DNA of 64,000 nucleotides from Streptomyces lydicus. GTDB taxonomy: Bacteria > Actinomycetota > Actinomycetes > Streptomycetales > Streptomycetaceae. The position numbers and the translations under genes are program-made. Below, piece by piece: positions 44,191 through 53,766 of the stretch; positions within the stretch are counted from its first letter, which is position 1; every line of letters starts with the position of its first letter. The stretch lies in assembly GCF_001729485.1 (NCBI RefSeq), contig NZ_CP017157.1:3906001-3970000 (forward strand), written 5' to 3'. The notes under the pieces were generated by a model, which was not told where the DNA came from, searched no databases, and was given only the letters and a program-made list of their open reading frames with translations.

Positions 44191-44766
44191 TCAGTCGGCG
44201 AGTTCCCGTACGTCCAGGGGGCGTCGCCAGACGTTGCGGCGGTGCACGGCATCCAGGGCCTGCCGCAGGGGAGACGGGGGCACGGCCAGTACCGGGCAGC
44301 AGGCGCGGGCGACGCAGTAGCGGGCGACGGACGGCCACACCGCCCGGCGCAACCGGCCGCGACTGCCGGCGCCGACCACCAGGAGGTCGTCGGGCCGGTC
44401 GGCGGCCATCAGCAGGGCCTTGCCCGGTGTGGCCAGGACGACCAGCGGCTCCAGCGGTACGCCGGGTCCGGCGTCGCCGAAAGCGGTGTCGAGGGCGGTC
44501 AGCAGACGGTCCTGCGCCATCCGGCGCCAGGCGGCCATCGGTGCCGGGCAGGGGCCGCCCCGGTGGGCGATGTCGCCACCCGGCGGCTCCCATGCCAGTA
44601 CGACCCGCAGTTCTCCACGGGCCGCGCGGGCCTCGTCGGCGGCGCGGTGCAGCGCAGCCAGGCTCCCCAGCGAACCACTCACCCCGGCGACGACCCGCCG
44701 CCCACCGGATGCGCCCATGGGGCTGCCCTGCTCCTCGTCCTGTGTCACGTTCATGTCGTGACCCAT
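44191..44766 (-). CDS. Universal stress protein family (single UspA domain)
   Basis: 191 residues. The UspA fold is visible from VVAGVSGSLGSLAAL through VVLATPGKALLMAADRPDDLLVVGAGSRGRLRR to CCPVLAVP; the ATP-binding G-2x-G-9x-G(S/T) pattern is present as GAGSRGRLRRAVWPSV. Start choice among ATGs at 44766, 44754 and 44718 is open; the last begins right at the domain. It may respond to oxygen or redox stress like dosR-type Usp proteins, and sits just beyond the flavoprotein/kinase operon, convergent to it. Confidence 0.82.
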   Translation of the reverse strand: MGHDMNVTQDEEQGSPMGASGGRRVVAGVSGSLGSLAALHRAADEARAARGELRVVLAWEPPGGDIAHRGGPCPAPMAAWRRMAQDRLLTALDTAFGDAGPGVPLEPLVVLATPGKALLMAADRPDDLLVVGAGSRGRLRRAVWPSVARYCVARACCPVLAVPPSPLRQALDAVHRRNVWRRPLDVRELAD

Positions 44767-44942
44767 GGAAAACCCGAAGGATCGGGCAGTCACGCCACGT
44801 TGGCGCTTCCCTGACGCGGGCGGCGGACGTCCTGACGGCTCCATGACGGCAGTGCGACCCCGCCGGCCGGCGGCGGGTCGGAGTTGCGTCAACGCTTGGA
44901 CGGCACCGTCCACCAGCGGGGTCCCGACTAGGATCGTCCCTC

Positions 44943-45467
44943 ATGCGGATCGTCCGGATCGCGCTCCTGGTGGTGGGAGCGATTGTCGCGCCCTTCTCGG
45001 GATTCGTTCTCGGCGCGACGGCTGCCGCCGTCGTCGCAAGGGCGCTGACCGGTGACCCGGCCATCGTGGACACGGCGATCCCGCTGGCGGGCATCGCCGG
45101 AACCACTGCCGCTGCCATCGGCTGGACCAGGCTGCTGCGCCTCGCGCACTACCGGCACCTGCGACGGCTGCGCCGCTCCGGCCCGGCCGTGCAAGGGAAG
45201 GTCGTCGCGGCGCGCACCTCGTTTGCCAAGAACCCACGGGGCCCCGGCCACTGGACGGTGCGGCTCCAGGTGGCCTGGACGGATCCCCTCGATGGACGCA
45301 CACACGAGGCGAGCAAGGCTTTTCGGTTCTCCGAGCGCCACGGCGAAGGCGCCCGCGACTTCCGGCGTCGCCACCGCGCCGAGTCGGCGATCGGCGTGCT
45401 GCCCGGCCGGCGGCGTGGATTCCTGCTCGACGTCCCGGAGCTGCCCGCCTGGTGGGATCGCCGGTAG
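44943..45467 (+). CDS. Small membrane protein, DUF3592-like
   Basis: 174 residues. Two transmembrane segments (about 5-27 and 38-60) are followed by a basic stretch and a soluble beta domain (VQGKVVAARTSF, HWTVRLQVAWTDPLDG) resembling DUF3592 proteins. The ATG at 44943 has no ribosome site; a -10-like TAGGAT (44929-44934) ends 8 bases ahead, suggesting a leaderless transcript. Function unknown. Confidence 0.62.
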   Translation: MRIVRIALLVVGAIVAPFSGFVLGATAAAVVARALTGDPAIVDTAIPLAGIAGTTAAAIGWTRLLRLAHYRHLRRLRRSGPAVQGKVVAARTSFAKNPRGPGHWTVRLQVAWTDPLDGRTHEASKAFRFSERHGEGARDFRRRHRAESAIGVLPGRRRGFLLDVPELPAWWDRR

Positions 45468-45507
45468 CGCAACAGCATCGTGCGGGTGCCGCCCTGTTCA
45501 GGCCCCC

Positions 45508-45534
45508 GCAGCCCGCAGCCCGCAGCCCGCCAAT
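45508..45534. repeat. Short tandem repeat (CCGCAG(C) units)
   Basis: The sequence CCCGCAGCCCGCAGCCCGC and onward consists of 7-base CCCGCAG units repeated about three times just ahead of the terminator. It is non-coding and likely a slippage product. Confidence 0.6.
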
Positions 45535-45552
45535 CCGCGGCTGAGCGGACGC

Positions 45553-45605
45553 CGGCGACGGTGGCCGGGTCGACGGGTACATCGCCGACCCGGCCACCGT
45601 CGCCG
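45553..45605. terminator. Long bidirectional hairpin terminator
   Basis: A perfect 20-bp stem (45553-45572 against 45586-45605; arm begins CGGCGACGGTGGCCGGGTCG) with a 13-base loop lies between convergent genes. On the + strand it is followed by a pyrimidine tract of repeated CCTTCCCT units (45606-45630). Confidence 0.88.
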
Positions 45606-45629
45606 TCCCTCCTTCCCTCCTTCCCTCCG

Positions 45630-48197
45630 TCATTCGGTGTCGGTGGCGATGGCCTTCAGCATCGGGATCCTCGCGGCCTGGCGCCCCGGCCAGAGGGAGG
45701 CGAGGACGCCGGTCGCGGCGGTGGCGAGGAAGAAGAGGACCGCACGGTCCCACGGGATGACGAGGGGGACGCCGTCCTGACCGAGGACGGCCGCCGCGCC
45801 GATCGCGCTGCCGGCGAGGAGACCCAGTGCGGAGCCGAGGAGGGAGATGGTGACCGATTCGAGCCGCAGCACGGCGCCGACGCCTCGGCGGTCCAGGCCG
45901 AGGGCCCGCAGCACGCCGATCTCCCGGACGCGTTCGAAGACGGCCATGCCCATGGTGTTGACCACCCCGAGGGCCCCGATCAGCACGGTGACGCTGAGCA
46001 TGGCGTACATGATGTTCAGGAACGGGCCGAGCCTGGCAGCGGCCGCCGCCCTTGCGTCGGCGCGGTCCTGTACGAGCAGCGCGGGGTTGTCCAGCGTGCG
46101 CCGGATCTCCTGACGCAGCGCGGCCGTGCGACCGTCGGCGGCGTTGGCCAGAACGGATCCGACGCGCGGCCGGTGCTCGGGGTCCGCGTTGGGCGGCAGC
46201 GTCCGGTCGGAGAGGAGAACGGAGGCCAGGGCGTCCGAGCCGTCGTAGATCGCCACGACGGGCAGGGTGGTCTTCGTGCCCGAGCCGTTGAGCGTCGCGG
46301 TGACGCGGGAGCCGAGCCGCCAGCCCTGGCCGGTGGCCGTCTTTTCGGAGACGGCGATGCCGTGGTCGAGTCGGTCCAGCGAGCCCTCCCGGACGGAGAC
46401 CGCCGCCAGGCGTTGCACCGTGGCGGGGTTGACGGCGTCCGCCGCCAGGGAGTCGCCGCCGGAGACGTCGACGAAGGTGTGGACGACCGGGGTGACGGCC
46501 TCGGCGTCCGCGAGCCGTGCCACGCGGGCGGCGGTGTCGTCGCCGACCTCGGCGAAGTCGACGGCTGTGATGCGCAGGTCCGAGGTCATGGAGCGGTCGG
46601 CGTCCTGCTCGTCCATGCGGTTCACCGACGAGACGACCACGGTGACGGCGGTGATCATCGCGAGACCGACCATGAGGGTGGTCGCGGTGGCCGCCGTGCG
46701 CCGCGGATTGCGGCGGGCGTTCTCCACGGCGAGCTTGCCGCGGATGCCTGCCAGCCGGGTCAGCGGGGAGCGCAGCAGCCCGGTGGCGCCCAGGGCGAGC
46801 AGCGGGGTGAGCACGATCAGCCCGATCAGGAGGACGGGTACGGCGGCGAAGAGGACGTTCTGGCTGCCGACGGCGGCAGCGACCAGCAGGGCGCCGCACG
46901 CGGTCACAGCCAGGCCGATCGTGTTGCGGCGGCGCAGTGAGGCGGCGGTGGGGGGCTCGCTGGTGCGCAGCGCCGCCACGGGCGGTACCGCCGCCGCCCG
47001 GCGGGCCGGCAGGTACGCGGACAGTACGGTGACGCCGATGCCGACCGCGAACGCCGCGATGAGCGGTGTGCCGGAGAAGATGGGCAACGGGGCAGCCGGC
47101 CCTCCGGTGACACCGAACAGCCTGCTCAGCAGCGCCGCGACCCCGATGCCCAGCGCATATCCGGCGACCGAGGCGACCGTTCCGACGAGGGCGGCTTCGG
47201 CCAGGACCAGCCGCAGCACGTACCTCCTGGTGGCGCCCACCGCGCGCAGCAGGGCGTGTTCGCGGGCGCGGGCCGCACTGAGCATGGTGAAGGTGTTGGC
47301 GACCAGGAGGGTGGAGACGAACAGGGCGATGCCGGCGAAGCTCAGCAGCAGTCCGGTGAGCTTCTGGTCGTCGGAGGCGGAGGCCGCTGCTTCGGCGTCC
47401 AGGTCCGTCCGTGTCACGGCCCGCAGTCCGGAAGGCAGCAACTTCTGTGCCCGCTCGGCGAGTTGGTCCCCCGTCGTGCCGTCGGCCGCGGCCAGGGTGA
47501 TCTGGGTGTAGCTGCCCGGGGTGGTGGCGAACTGCTTCTGCGCGGTACGGGTGTCGAAGGCGATGAGTGTCCCACCGGCCGCCGAGCGGCTGTCCTGGGC
47601 GGTGAAGACGCCGACCAACCGGGCGCTCCGGGCGGTGCCGTTGACGACGATGCGCACCCGGTCACCCACCCGGCGCCCGGCCTGCTCGGCGGCCTGCTTC
47701 TCGACGGCGACCTCTCCGGCGGTACGGGGGCCGCGGCCCGCAGTGAGCGGGTAACGGGGGTCCTTGCCCGTGCGGTCGGGGACGTAATTGATGCCCGCGG
47801 CCTGGTTCAGATCGCCGACCAGGGTGCCGTCGGAGCCGGCGAGGAAGGAGCGGCCCTCCACGGTGCCGCGGGCTGCGGCCGCCCCGGGCACCGCGCCCAG
47901 CCGCCGCAGCAGTGCGTCGTCGAGACGCGGGGCGCCGCCGGAGGAGTCCTCGGGCCGCGAAGGGGCGGAGCGGTCCGGTGCGATCTCAACGGAGACATCG
48001 GGCTGGGAGTTGGCCCGCGCACGGGCCACGGCCGCGCTGACCGACTCGCTGTAGAGCAGCGACCCGGTCACGAACGCCACGCCCAGCAGCACGGCGAGAG
48101 CAGGCATCGCGAAACGGAGGCGGTGGGAGAGCAAGGTGCGGACAGCGGCGCGGAACATCGACGGCTTTCGGGAGGGGATCGGTCGGTGGTGTGTCAC
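45630..48197 (-). CDS. ABC transporter permease, MacB/FtsX family
   Basis: 855 residues. The layout is TM1 (FAMPALAVLLGVAFVTGSLL), a large outside domain, three TMs near 275-420, a short linker, four more TM-like segments, a second outside domain and three C-terminal TMs with VNTMGMAVFERVREIGVLRALG. This is the double-FtsX arrangement of lipoprotein or antimicrobial-peptide exporters in actinobacteria. The GTG at 48197 overlaps the stop of the ATPase gene (GTGA), so I take this start; ATG at 48158 is the alternative. It works with the ATPase and is divergent from a two-component system that may control it. Confidence 0.9.
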   Translation of the reverse strand: MTHHRPIPSRKPSMFRAAVRTLLSHRLRFAMPALAVLLGVAFVTGSLLYSESVSAAVARARANSQPDVSVEIAPDRSAPSRPEDSSGGAPRLDDALLRRLGAVPGAAAARGTVEGRSFLAGSDGTLVGDLNQAAGINYVPDRTGKDPRYPLTAGRGPRTAGEVAVEKQAAEQAGRRVGDRVRIVVNGTARSARLVGVFTAQDSRSAAGGTLIAFDTRTAQKQFATTPGSYTQITLAAADGTTGDQLAERAQKLLPSGLRAVTRTDLDAEAAASASDDQKLTGLLLSFAGIALFVSTLLVANTFTMLSAARAREHALLRAVGATRRYVLRLVLAEAALVGTVASVAGYALGIGVAALLSRLFGVTGGPAAPLPIFSGTPLIAAFAVGIGVTVLSAYLPARRAAAVPPVAALRTSEPPTAASLRRRNTIGLAVTACGALLVAAAVGSQNVLFAAVPVLLIGLIVLTPLLALGATGLLRSPLTRLAGIRGKLAVENARRNPRRTAATATTLMVGLAMITAVTVVVSSVNRMDEQDADRSMTSDLRITAVDFAEVGDDTAARVARLADAEAVTPVVHTFVDVSGGDSLAADAVNPATVQRLAAVSVREGSLDRLDHGIAVSEKTATGQGWRLGSRVTATLNGSGTKTTLPVVAIYDGSDALASVLLSDRTLPPNADPEHRPRVGSVLANAADGRTAALRQEIRRTLDNPALLVQDRADARAAAAARLGPFLNIMYAMLSVTVLIGALGVVNTMGMAVFERVREIGVLRALGLDRRGVGAVLRLESVTISLLGSALGLLAGSAIGAAAVLGQDGVPLVIPWDRAVLFFLATAATGVLASLWPGRQAARIPMLKAIATDTE

Positions 48198-48982
48198 GGT
48201 CGGCCGACCCGCTGCGAGACGTCGAATGCCTTCATCTGTTCCAGCACCCCGGCCGCGGTCGGGTCCGGCATCTCGTGGACGAGGCTTCCGTCGGTCAGGA
48301 AGAGGGCACGGTCGGCGTGCGCGGCGGCGACCGGGTCGTGGGTGACCATCACGATCGTCTGGCCCAACTCCTTTGCGGAGGAGCGCAGGAACGACAGGAT
48401 CTCGGCCCCCGCCCGGGAGTCGAGGTTGCCGGTGGGCTCATCGGCGAAGACGATCGCCGGCCGGGTGGCCAGCGCCCTGGCACAGGCGACCCGCTGCTGC
48501 TGGCCGCCGGACAACTGGGCGGGGCGGTGACCGAGGCGGTCCGCCAGCCCCAAGATGTTGATCAGGTCCGTCAGCCACTCCCGGTCGGGGGTGCGCCCGG
48601 CCAGATCGCCCGGCAGGGTGATGTTCTCCCAGGCGGTGAGGGTGGGCAGCAGGTTGAACGCCTGGAAGACGAAGCCGATGCGCTCCCGCCGGACCTTGGT
48701 CAGCTGGACGTCGTTCAGCGAGCCCAGGTCGGTGTCGCCGATGCGCGCCGTACCGGACGTGGGGGTGTCGAGTCCGGCCAGGCAGTGCATGAACGTGGAC
48801 TTGCCGGATCCGGAGGGCCCCATGATCGCGGTGAACTCGCCGCGCAGGAAACGGGCCGAGACCCCGGCCAGCGCCGTGACGCGGGTCTCGCCCTCGCCGT
48901 AGACCTTGGTCAGACCGTCGGCGACGGCCACCACCGCGCCCGGCTTCTCGGGGGACGACAGGGCGTCCGTCCTCTGGTTCAT
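48194..48982 (-). CDS. ABC transporter ATPase, MacB/LolD family
   Basis: 262 residues. Walker A GPSGSGKST, Q-loop VFQAFNLLPTLT, signature LSGGQQQR, Walker B AIVFADEPTGNLDS and H-loop VTHDP are all present. The insertion style (EPTGNLDSRAG) is that of LolD/MacB ATPases paired with FtsX-type permeases, which act as mechanotransmitters and do not carry substrate through the membrane. The stop overlaps the permease start. The ATG at 48982 is preceded by GGAG. Confidence 0.93.
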   Translation of the reverse strand: MNQRTDALSSPEKPGAVVAVADGLTKVYGEGETRVTALAGVSARFLRGEFTAIMGPSGSGKSTFMHCLAGLDTPTSGTARIGDTDLGSLNDVQLTKVRRERIGFVFQAFNLLPTLTAWENITLPGDLAGRTPDREWLTDLINILGLADRLGHRPAQLSGGQQQRVACARALATRPAIVFADEPTGNLDSRAGAEILSFLRSSAKELGQTIVMVTHDPVAAAHADRALFLTDGSLVHEMPDPTAAGVLEQMKAFDVSQRVGRP

Positions 48983-49191
48983 CGCATCGCTCCTGGATGA
49001 CTGCTCGTGGAATGGCGGCTGGGCCGAAGGGCGGGGGAGGGGTGCGGCCGGCAGTCACCGGGCGCCCCTGGAAGTCGATCCTTCGGTGTGGTGGGGGTAC
49101 GGCGGATCCACCGGATTGCCGAACCGGCCGCTGCCTCCCTCGGCCGAAAGGACGAGGTGGCGTGCGGCGCGCTGCCGTAGCGTGACCTGCC

Positions 49192-50388
49192 GTGATCTCC
49201 GCGTTCCGGGCCCGTTCCCGTACCCAGCAAGTCCTCATGTGCCTCGTCGGCGCAGCCCTGGTCGTCCTCGTGGCGCTGGAGGGGCTGAACGCGCCGTACC
49301 TGCCGATGGCGGCGGCGACGGCAGCCTCCGGGGTGCTGTGCCTGTCCGCCCTGGTCGTGCCGAAGCACCTGTTCGCACGGCAGGTCGCACTCGCCACGGC
49401 CGTCTCGTGCGCCCTGACCGTGCTGGAGACGCAGCTGCCCCACCGCCCCGAGAACACCCCGGGACTGGTGGAGTTGTGCGCCCTGCTGCTGCTGATCACC
49501 CGCGCCGTGCGGCGCCACCCCCTCCGGAAGGCGGTCGTATGGGCCGCGGGACCGGCTCTCGCCGCCGTCCTGCTGCCCTTGCGGATTGCCGAGCGGGACC
49601 AACACGTCGTGACCCTGATCAGCCTCATCGCTGTGGTCGCGGTGCCGTTCATGGTGGTGCTCGGTTGGTGTCTGCGCCTGTGGGACACGCTGCGCGAACG
49701 GGAACGCGCGGCCGTCCGGCAGGCCCAGCGCCTGGAGCACGCACGGGAGTTGCACGACTTCGTGGCACACCACGTCACGGCGATCGTCACCCGGACCAAG
49801 GCCGCGCGCTTCGCGGCCGCGGCCGGTCACTCGCAGTCCCCGGAGGACCTCGACCGGATGCTCGCCCAGATCGAGCGGGCCGGCTCCCAGGCGATGACGT
49901 CGATGCGCGCCATGGTCTCCGACCTGCGGGACACCACCGCACCCGCCGCGACCCGCCCCGCGGGTGACCTGGGCGGGCTGCGCGACCTCACGCAGGAGTT
50001 CTCCGCGGCGGGACCGCCCGCGGCCCTGACCCTCGATCCGCGGCTCGTCGACCGCCGCCTCCCTCCCGAGATCACCACCACGGTTCACCGCGTGGTGCAG
50101 GAGGCACTGACCAACGTCCGCAAGCACGCGGCCGGAGCCGACCGGGTCGAGGTGCGGGTCGAGGTGCGGCCCGGTGCCCCGGACCGGCTGGAGGTCTCGG
50201 TGACCGACGACGGCCGGGGCGGCACCCCGACCGCCCGTGAGAAGACGGACGGGAGCGGCTACGGCCTGATCGGTCTCACCGAGCGCGTCGAGGAACTCGG
50301 CGGGCGCATCACCGCCGCGCCGCAGGACGGCGCCGGCTGGCGCGTCCTGGCCGTCCTGCCCCTGGACCCCGAGCCCTCCGCCGGCTGA
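49192..50388 (+). CDS. Sensor histidine kinase, DesK/NarL type
   Basis: 398 residues. Four to five membrane segments occupy about residues 15-160, then the HisKA_3 box LEHARELHDFVAHHVTAIVTR with its phospho-His, and an ATPase domain (VHRVVQEALTNVRKHA, SVTDDGRGG, GYGLIGLTERVEELGG). There is no extracytoplasmic domain, so it senses at the membrane. The GTG at 49192 has a -10-like TAGCGT (49177-49182) nearby and no ribosome site, suggesting a leaderless transcript. It is 23 bases ahead of its response regulator and divergent from the MacB-like transporter. Confidence 0.88.
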   Translation: MISAFRARSRTQQVLMCLVGAALVVLVALEGLNAPYLPMAAATAASGVLCLSALVVPKHLFARQVALATAVSCALTVLETQLPHRPENTPGLVELCALLLLITRAVRRHPLRKAVVWAAGPALAAVLLPLRIAERDQHVVTLISLIAVVAVPFMVVLGWCLRLWDTLRERERAAVRQAQRLEHARELHDFVAHHVTAIVTRTKAARFAAAAGHSQSPEDLDRMLAQIERAGSQAMTSMRAMVSDLRDTTAPAATRPAGDLGGLRDLTQEFSAAGPPAALTLDPRLVDRRLPPEITTTVHRVVQEALTNVRKHAAGADRVEVRVEVRPGAPDRLEVSVTDDGRGGTPTAREKTDGSGYGLIGLTERVEELGGRITAAPQDGAGWRVLAVLPLDPEPSAG

Positions 50389-50411
50389 GGGCCGGCGCAC
50401 CGCCTGCGATC

Positions 50412-51125
50412 ATGTCCGACATGACGATCCGGGTGCTCATCGCCGACGACCAGGAGATGGTCCGTGCCGCGTTCCGCATGATCCTCGACTCCCAGCCGGA
50501 CCTGCAGGTCGTCGCCGAGGCGGCGGACGGGGCCACGGCGGTCGAGCAGGCACGGCGGCTACGGCCCGAGGTCTGCCTCCTGGACATCCGCATGCCCGAG
50601 CTGGACGGCCTGGAAGCCACCCGCCTCCTCGCCGGGCCGGGCGTCCGGGACCCCCTGAACGTCCTCATCGCCACGACCTTCGACCTCGACGAATACGTCT
50701 ACAGCGCCCTCCGCAACGGTGCCTGCGGCTTCCTTCTCAAGGACGGCGCTCCCGGCCTGCTCACCGAAGCGGTGCGCGCCGCAGCCGCGGGGAATTCGCT
50801 GATCTCCCCTTCGGTGACCGTCCGTCTGCTCGCACACATGGCGCCGCAGCGCAGCCGGCCGGCCCCCTCTGAGGTCCGCCCGGCCCGTGCGGGGTCGCGC
50901 GGACCGGGCGGACCGGTCGAGCCCCTGACCCAGCGTGAACTCGACGTCGTACGCCTTGTCGCCCGCGGCCGTACCAACGAGGAACTGGCCGCCGAGCTCT
51001 ACGTCACCCTGTCCACGGTCAAGACCCACCTCGGCAACGTCCAGCGCAAGCTCGCCGCCCGCAACCGGGTCGAGATCGCCGCCTGGGCCTGGGAGAACGG
51101 GGTCTGCACCGGCGGCCGGGACTGA
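50412..51125 (+). CDS. NarL/DesR-family response regulator
   Basis: 237 residues. Receiver domain with acidic pair D12-D13, phospho-acceptor D58 in CLLDIRMPELDG and Lys in FLLKDGAPG; C-terminal LuxR helix-turn-helix (LTQRELDVVRLVARGRTNEE, LYVTLSTVKTHLGNVQRKL). It pairs with the kinase gene just upstream. Likely targets are the divergent FtsX-type transporter and the ABC-2 operon downstream; this is inferred from position. A hairpin follows the stop. Confidence 0.9.
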   Translation: MSDMTIRVLIADDQEMVRAAFRMILDSQPDLQVVAEAADGATAVEQARRLRPEVCLLDIRMPELDGLEATRLLAGPGVRDPLNVLIATTFDLDEYVYSALRNGACGFLLKDGAPGLLTEAVRAAAAGNSLISPSVTVRLLAHMAPQRSRPAPSEVRPARAGSRGPGGPVEPLTQRELDVVRLVARGRTNEELAAELYVTLSTVKTHLGNVQRKLAARNRVEIAAWAWENGVCTGGRD

Positions 51126-51459
51126 CGGCCTCCTACGTCGCCCGAGCGGCGACGACCCCGCGGAACGCGCCCCCTTCGCCGGCCTGAGCCCGCGTCAGTT
51201 CAGCAAGCGGGTGGCGGCCGCCCGCCGCATCCCCGGGCAGGCAGCCACGCATCCGCACGGAACGCCGTACGTCCTCCCGCGCGCCCGCGCCGTGAACCAC
51301 GCCCGCGGTCGCCGACATCCCGGCGCTCCCCGGAGCCCGCCCGGGCACCGTCGCGGTGCATGCCGGTCGTCGGCAGTTTCATGAGCATTCAACTGACTGC
51401 ATCTGGTCAACGTTGTGCCCCGCATCTACGTTCCTTGAGGCTCTCGAAGGAAGGGACTC
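51126..51459. other. Intergenic region ahead of the ABC-2/phosphoesterase operon
   Basis: Contains a terminator hairpin at 51136-51154 and then about 300 bases without a convincing gene. The last 70 bases are less GC-rich and contain two GCATCT/ACGTT blocks (about 51399-51432), a plausible promoter-operator zone for the operon at 51460. Confidence 0.45.
51136..51154 (+). terminator. Hairpin terminator of the two-component operon
   Basis: CGTCGCC (51136-51142) pairs perfectly with GGCGACG (51148-51154), 5-base loop, 10 bases after the response-regulator stop. Confidence 0.65.
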
Positions 51460-52401
51460 ATGGACGCACTCCTCGCAGTCCGGGCTCGCGGGATCACCAA
51501 GTGGTTCGGTGAAGTCGTCGCGCTCGACGGCGTCGACCTGGACGTGCCCCAGGGGCAGATTCACGGACTGGTCGGACCGAACGGCGCCGGCAAGACGACC
51601 TTGCTCGGCCTCCTGCTGGGGCTGGCCGTCGCCGACAGCGGCAGCCTCGACATCCGGGGTACACCCGTCGGGCGGGCGCTCGACGCTCCCGACGGTGTCG
51701 CGGGCTTCGTGGACGGGCCCGGTCTCTACCCCTCGCTCACCGCCCGGCAGAACCTCGCCGCGCTGGCCGCTCTCCGCGGTGACGACGCGCGGACCACGGC
51801 GATCGACGACGCGCTTGCGCAGGTCGGGCTCACCGATGTCGCCGACGATCGGACCCGCGGCTTCTCCCTGGGCATGCGACAGCGGCTGGGGCTGGCCGCG
51901 GCGCTGCTCACCAACCCCCGGCTGCTGGTGCTTGACGAGCCGTCCAACGGTCTGGACCCGGCCGGCAAGAAGCACGTACACGGTGTCCTGACCCGGCTCG
52001 CGGCGGACGGCACCACCGTCGTGCTCTCCAGCCACCGCATGGACGACCTGGAGGCCCTGTGCTCGGACGTCACCATCCTCGCCGCCGGGCGGGTCGTCTT
52101 CTCCGGTCCGCTGAGCAAGCTGGCCGCCGAGGAGCGGGAACTCGACTACCGGGTGCGCACCTCCGATGCGCATGCCGCCCGCCGACTGGCTGCCGAGACG
52201 GCCGGGATCCGCCTTGTCGACGACACCGGGGCGCGATACGACGCCAAGGTGCTTGTCGTGCGCGCGCAGGTACCTGCCCTCGACCAACTGGTCGTGCGGC
52301 TGGTGCAGGCGGGCGTCGCGGTACGTGAGCTTTCCCCCTTGGTATCGCCGCTCGAGGCAGCGTTCCTCGACCTCACCGCACCTGAGGAGGCCGGACCGTG
52401 A
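51460..52401 (+). CDS. ABC transporter ATPase, ABC-2 exporter type
   Basis: 313 residues. Walker A GPNGAGKTT, signature FSLGMRQRL, Walker B LLVLDEPSNGLDP and H-loop SSHRMDD are present; the C-terminal 90 residues form the accessory domain seen in CcmA/DrrA-like ATPases. It energises the permease encoded next. AAGGAAGGG precedes the ATG. The TGA overlaps the permease GTG (GTGA, 52398-52401). Confidence 0.92.
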   Translation: MDALLAVRARGITKWFGEVVALDGVDLDVPQGQIHGLVGPNGAGKTTLLGLLLGLAVADSGSLDIRGTPVGRALDAPDGVAGFVDGPGLYPSLTARQNLAALAALRGDDARTTAIDDALAQVGLTDVADDRTRGFSLGMRQRLGLAAALLTNPRLLVLDEPSNGLDPAGKKHVHGVLTRLAADGTTVVLSSHRMDDLEALCSDVTILAAGRVVFSGPLSKLAAEERELDYRVRTSDAHAARRLAAETAGIRLVDDTGARYDAKVLVVRAQVPALDQLVVRLVQAGVAVRELSPLVSPLEAAFLDLTAPEEAGP

Positions 52402-53762
52402 CCGCGACCCACGCCCGCGAGTCCACCGGGGCCGGTACCCGCCGGGCCCCGGTGGCGCGTTGCTACCGCTTCGAGCTGGTCAAGCTGGTCTCGCAGTGGC
52501 GGATCCGCCTGCTGGTTCTTGCCTGCTGGAGCGCGCCGGCGCTCTTCGTCGCCGCGGTGAGCCAACAGAGCACGCTCCCCGTCGACACCCTTTTCGGCCG
52601 CTGGATGCACGCCACGGGCTGGGCCGGACCGCTGGTGGTGCTCGGGTTCGCGGGCACCTGGGCGCTTCCGCTGCTGACCTCGGTGGTCGCCGGCGACGTG
52701 TTCGCCGCCGAGGACCGGCTCGGCACCTGGCGCCACCTCCTCGTGGCGGTCCGGTCGCCCAGGCGGATCTTCGCCGCGAAGGCGTGCGCCAGCCTCACCG
52801 TCCTCCTGCTGCTCGTGGCCGGAATGGCCTGTTCCAGCGCGGCCGGTGGGGTCGTGGCGGTCGGCGACCAGCCGCTGGTCGGCCTCGACGGCCACCTGCT
52901 GACGCCGGCGGACGCCGCGGTCAAGGTCCTGCTCGCCTGGGTCTGCGTCCTCGCTCCGACCCTTGCCCTCGCCGGGATCGGACTGCTCGGTTCCGTCGCG
53001 CTGGGGCGCTCCCCGATGGGACTGCTGCTGCCCGTGCTCGTCGCCCTCGCGATGCAGCTCGCCCAGATGATGCCGCTGCCCGTCGCCGTACGCCTCGCCC
53101 TGCCCAGCTACGCCTTCATCGCCTGGAACGGCCTGTTCACCGGCCCGGCCCAGCTCGCCCCGCTCCTGATCGGCATCGGCGTCAGCCTGGCCTGGGCCGT
53201 GCTGGCGACAGCGCTGGCCTACCTGCTGTTCCTGCGGCGCGACTTCACGAACCTGAGCTACGACGGCTCGGGCCGCCGCGCGGTGACGGTCGGAGTGCTC
53301 CCGCCGGCCGGGCTGGTCGCCGTGACGGTTGCGGTCCTCACCACGTCGACCTCGGCCACGGCGACCGGCTCCGGGATCGGTCAGGAGAAGGTGCAGGGCT
53401 CGGTCGCCACGGCATTCGCCCACCTGTACCGCATGCAGACCGAGCAGCTCCACCGGCCCGCCGTCACCGAGGACCGGCTGAGGGCCACGGCGACGTGCAA
53501 CAAGGGCAGCCTCCAGGTCGCCGCGCAGGGACCGGGCAACGACTGGCGCTGCGTCGTCTCCTGGCATCTCCCCGGCGTCCAGGCCGTGGGGCAGGCCGTC
53601 TACCAGCTCGACGTGACCCCGGACGGGCGGTACATGGCCGATGGCGATGGGCCGAAGGAAGTCAACGGCTACTTCCTGGTGCGGACCCCGGAGGGGGACG
53701 CACCGAACCCGCTGTGGCAGTTCGACGGCAGTGTCGAACTTCTCTCCACCTCGAAGGGATGA
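52398..53762 (+). CDS. ABC-2 permease with C-terminal exported domain
   Basis: 454 residues. Six transmembrane segments lie between about 35 and 285, followed by one more (about 300-318, VLPPAGLVAVTVAVLTTSTS) and then about 130 residues predicted outside the cell, with two cysteines (TATCNKGS, WRCVVSW) and beta-strand character. Ordinary ABC-2 permeases lack this tail. The next gene, 4 bases away, encodes a secreted phosphoesterase, so the tail may receive or present the substrate on which that enzyme acts. Translation is coupled to the ATPase. Confidence 0.82.
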   Translation: MTATHARESTGAGTRRAPVARCYRFELVKLVSQWRIRLLVLACWSAPALFVAAVSQQSTLPVDTLFGRWMHATGWAGPLVVLGFAGTWALPLLTSVVAGDVFAAEDRLGTWRHLLVAVRSPRRIFAAKACASLTVLLLLVAGMACSSAAGGVVAVGDQPLVGLDGHLLTPADAAVKVLLAWVCVLAPTLALAGIGLLGSVALGRSPMGLLLPVLVALAMQLAQMMPLPVAVRLALPSYAFIAWNGLFTGPAQLAPLLIGIGVSLAWAVLATALAYLLFLRRDFTNLSYDGSGRRAVTVGVLPPAGLVAVTVAVLTTSTSATATGSGIGQEKVQGSVATAFAHLYRMQTEQLHRPAVTEDRLRATATCNKGSLQVAAQGPGNDWRCVVSWHLPGVQAVGQAVYQLDVTPDGRYMADGDGPKEVNGYFLVRTPEGDAPNPLWQFDGSVELLSTSKG

Positions 53763-53766
53763 CTCC

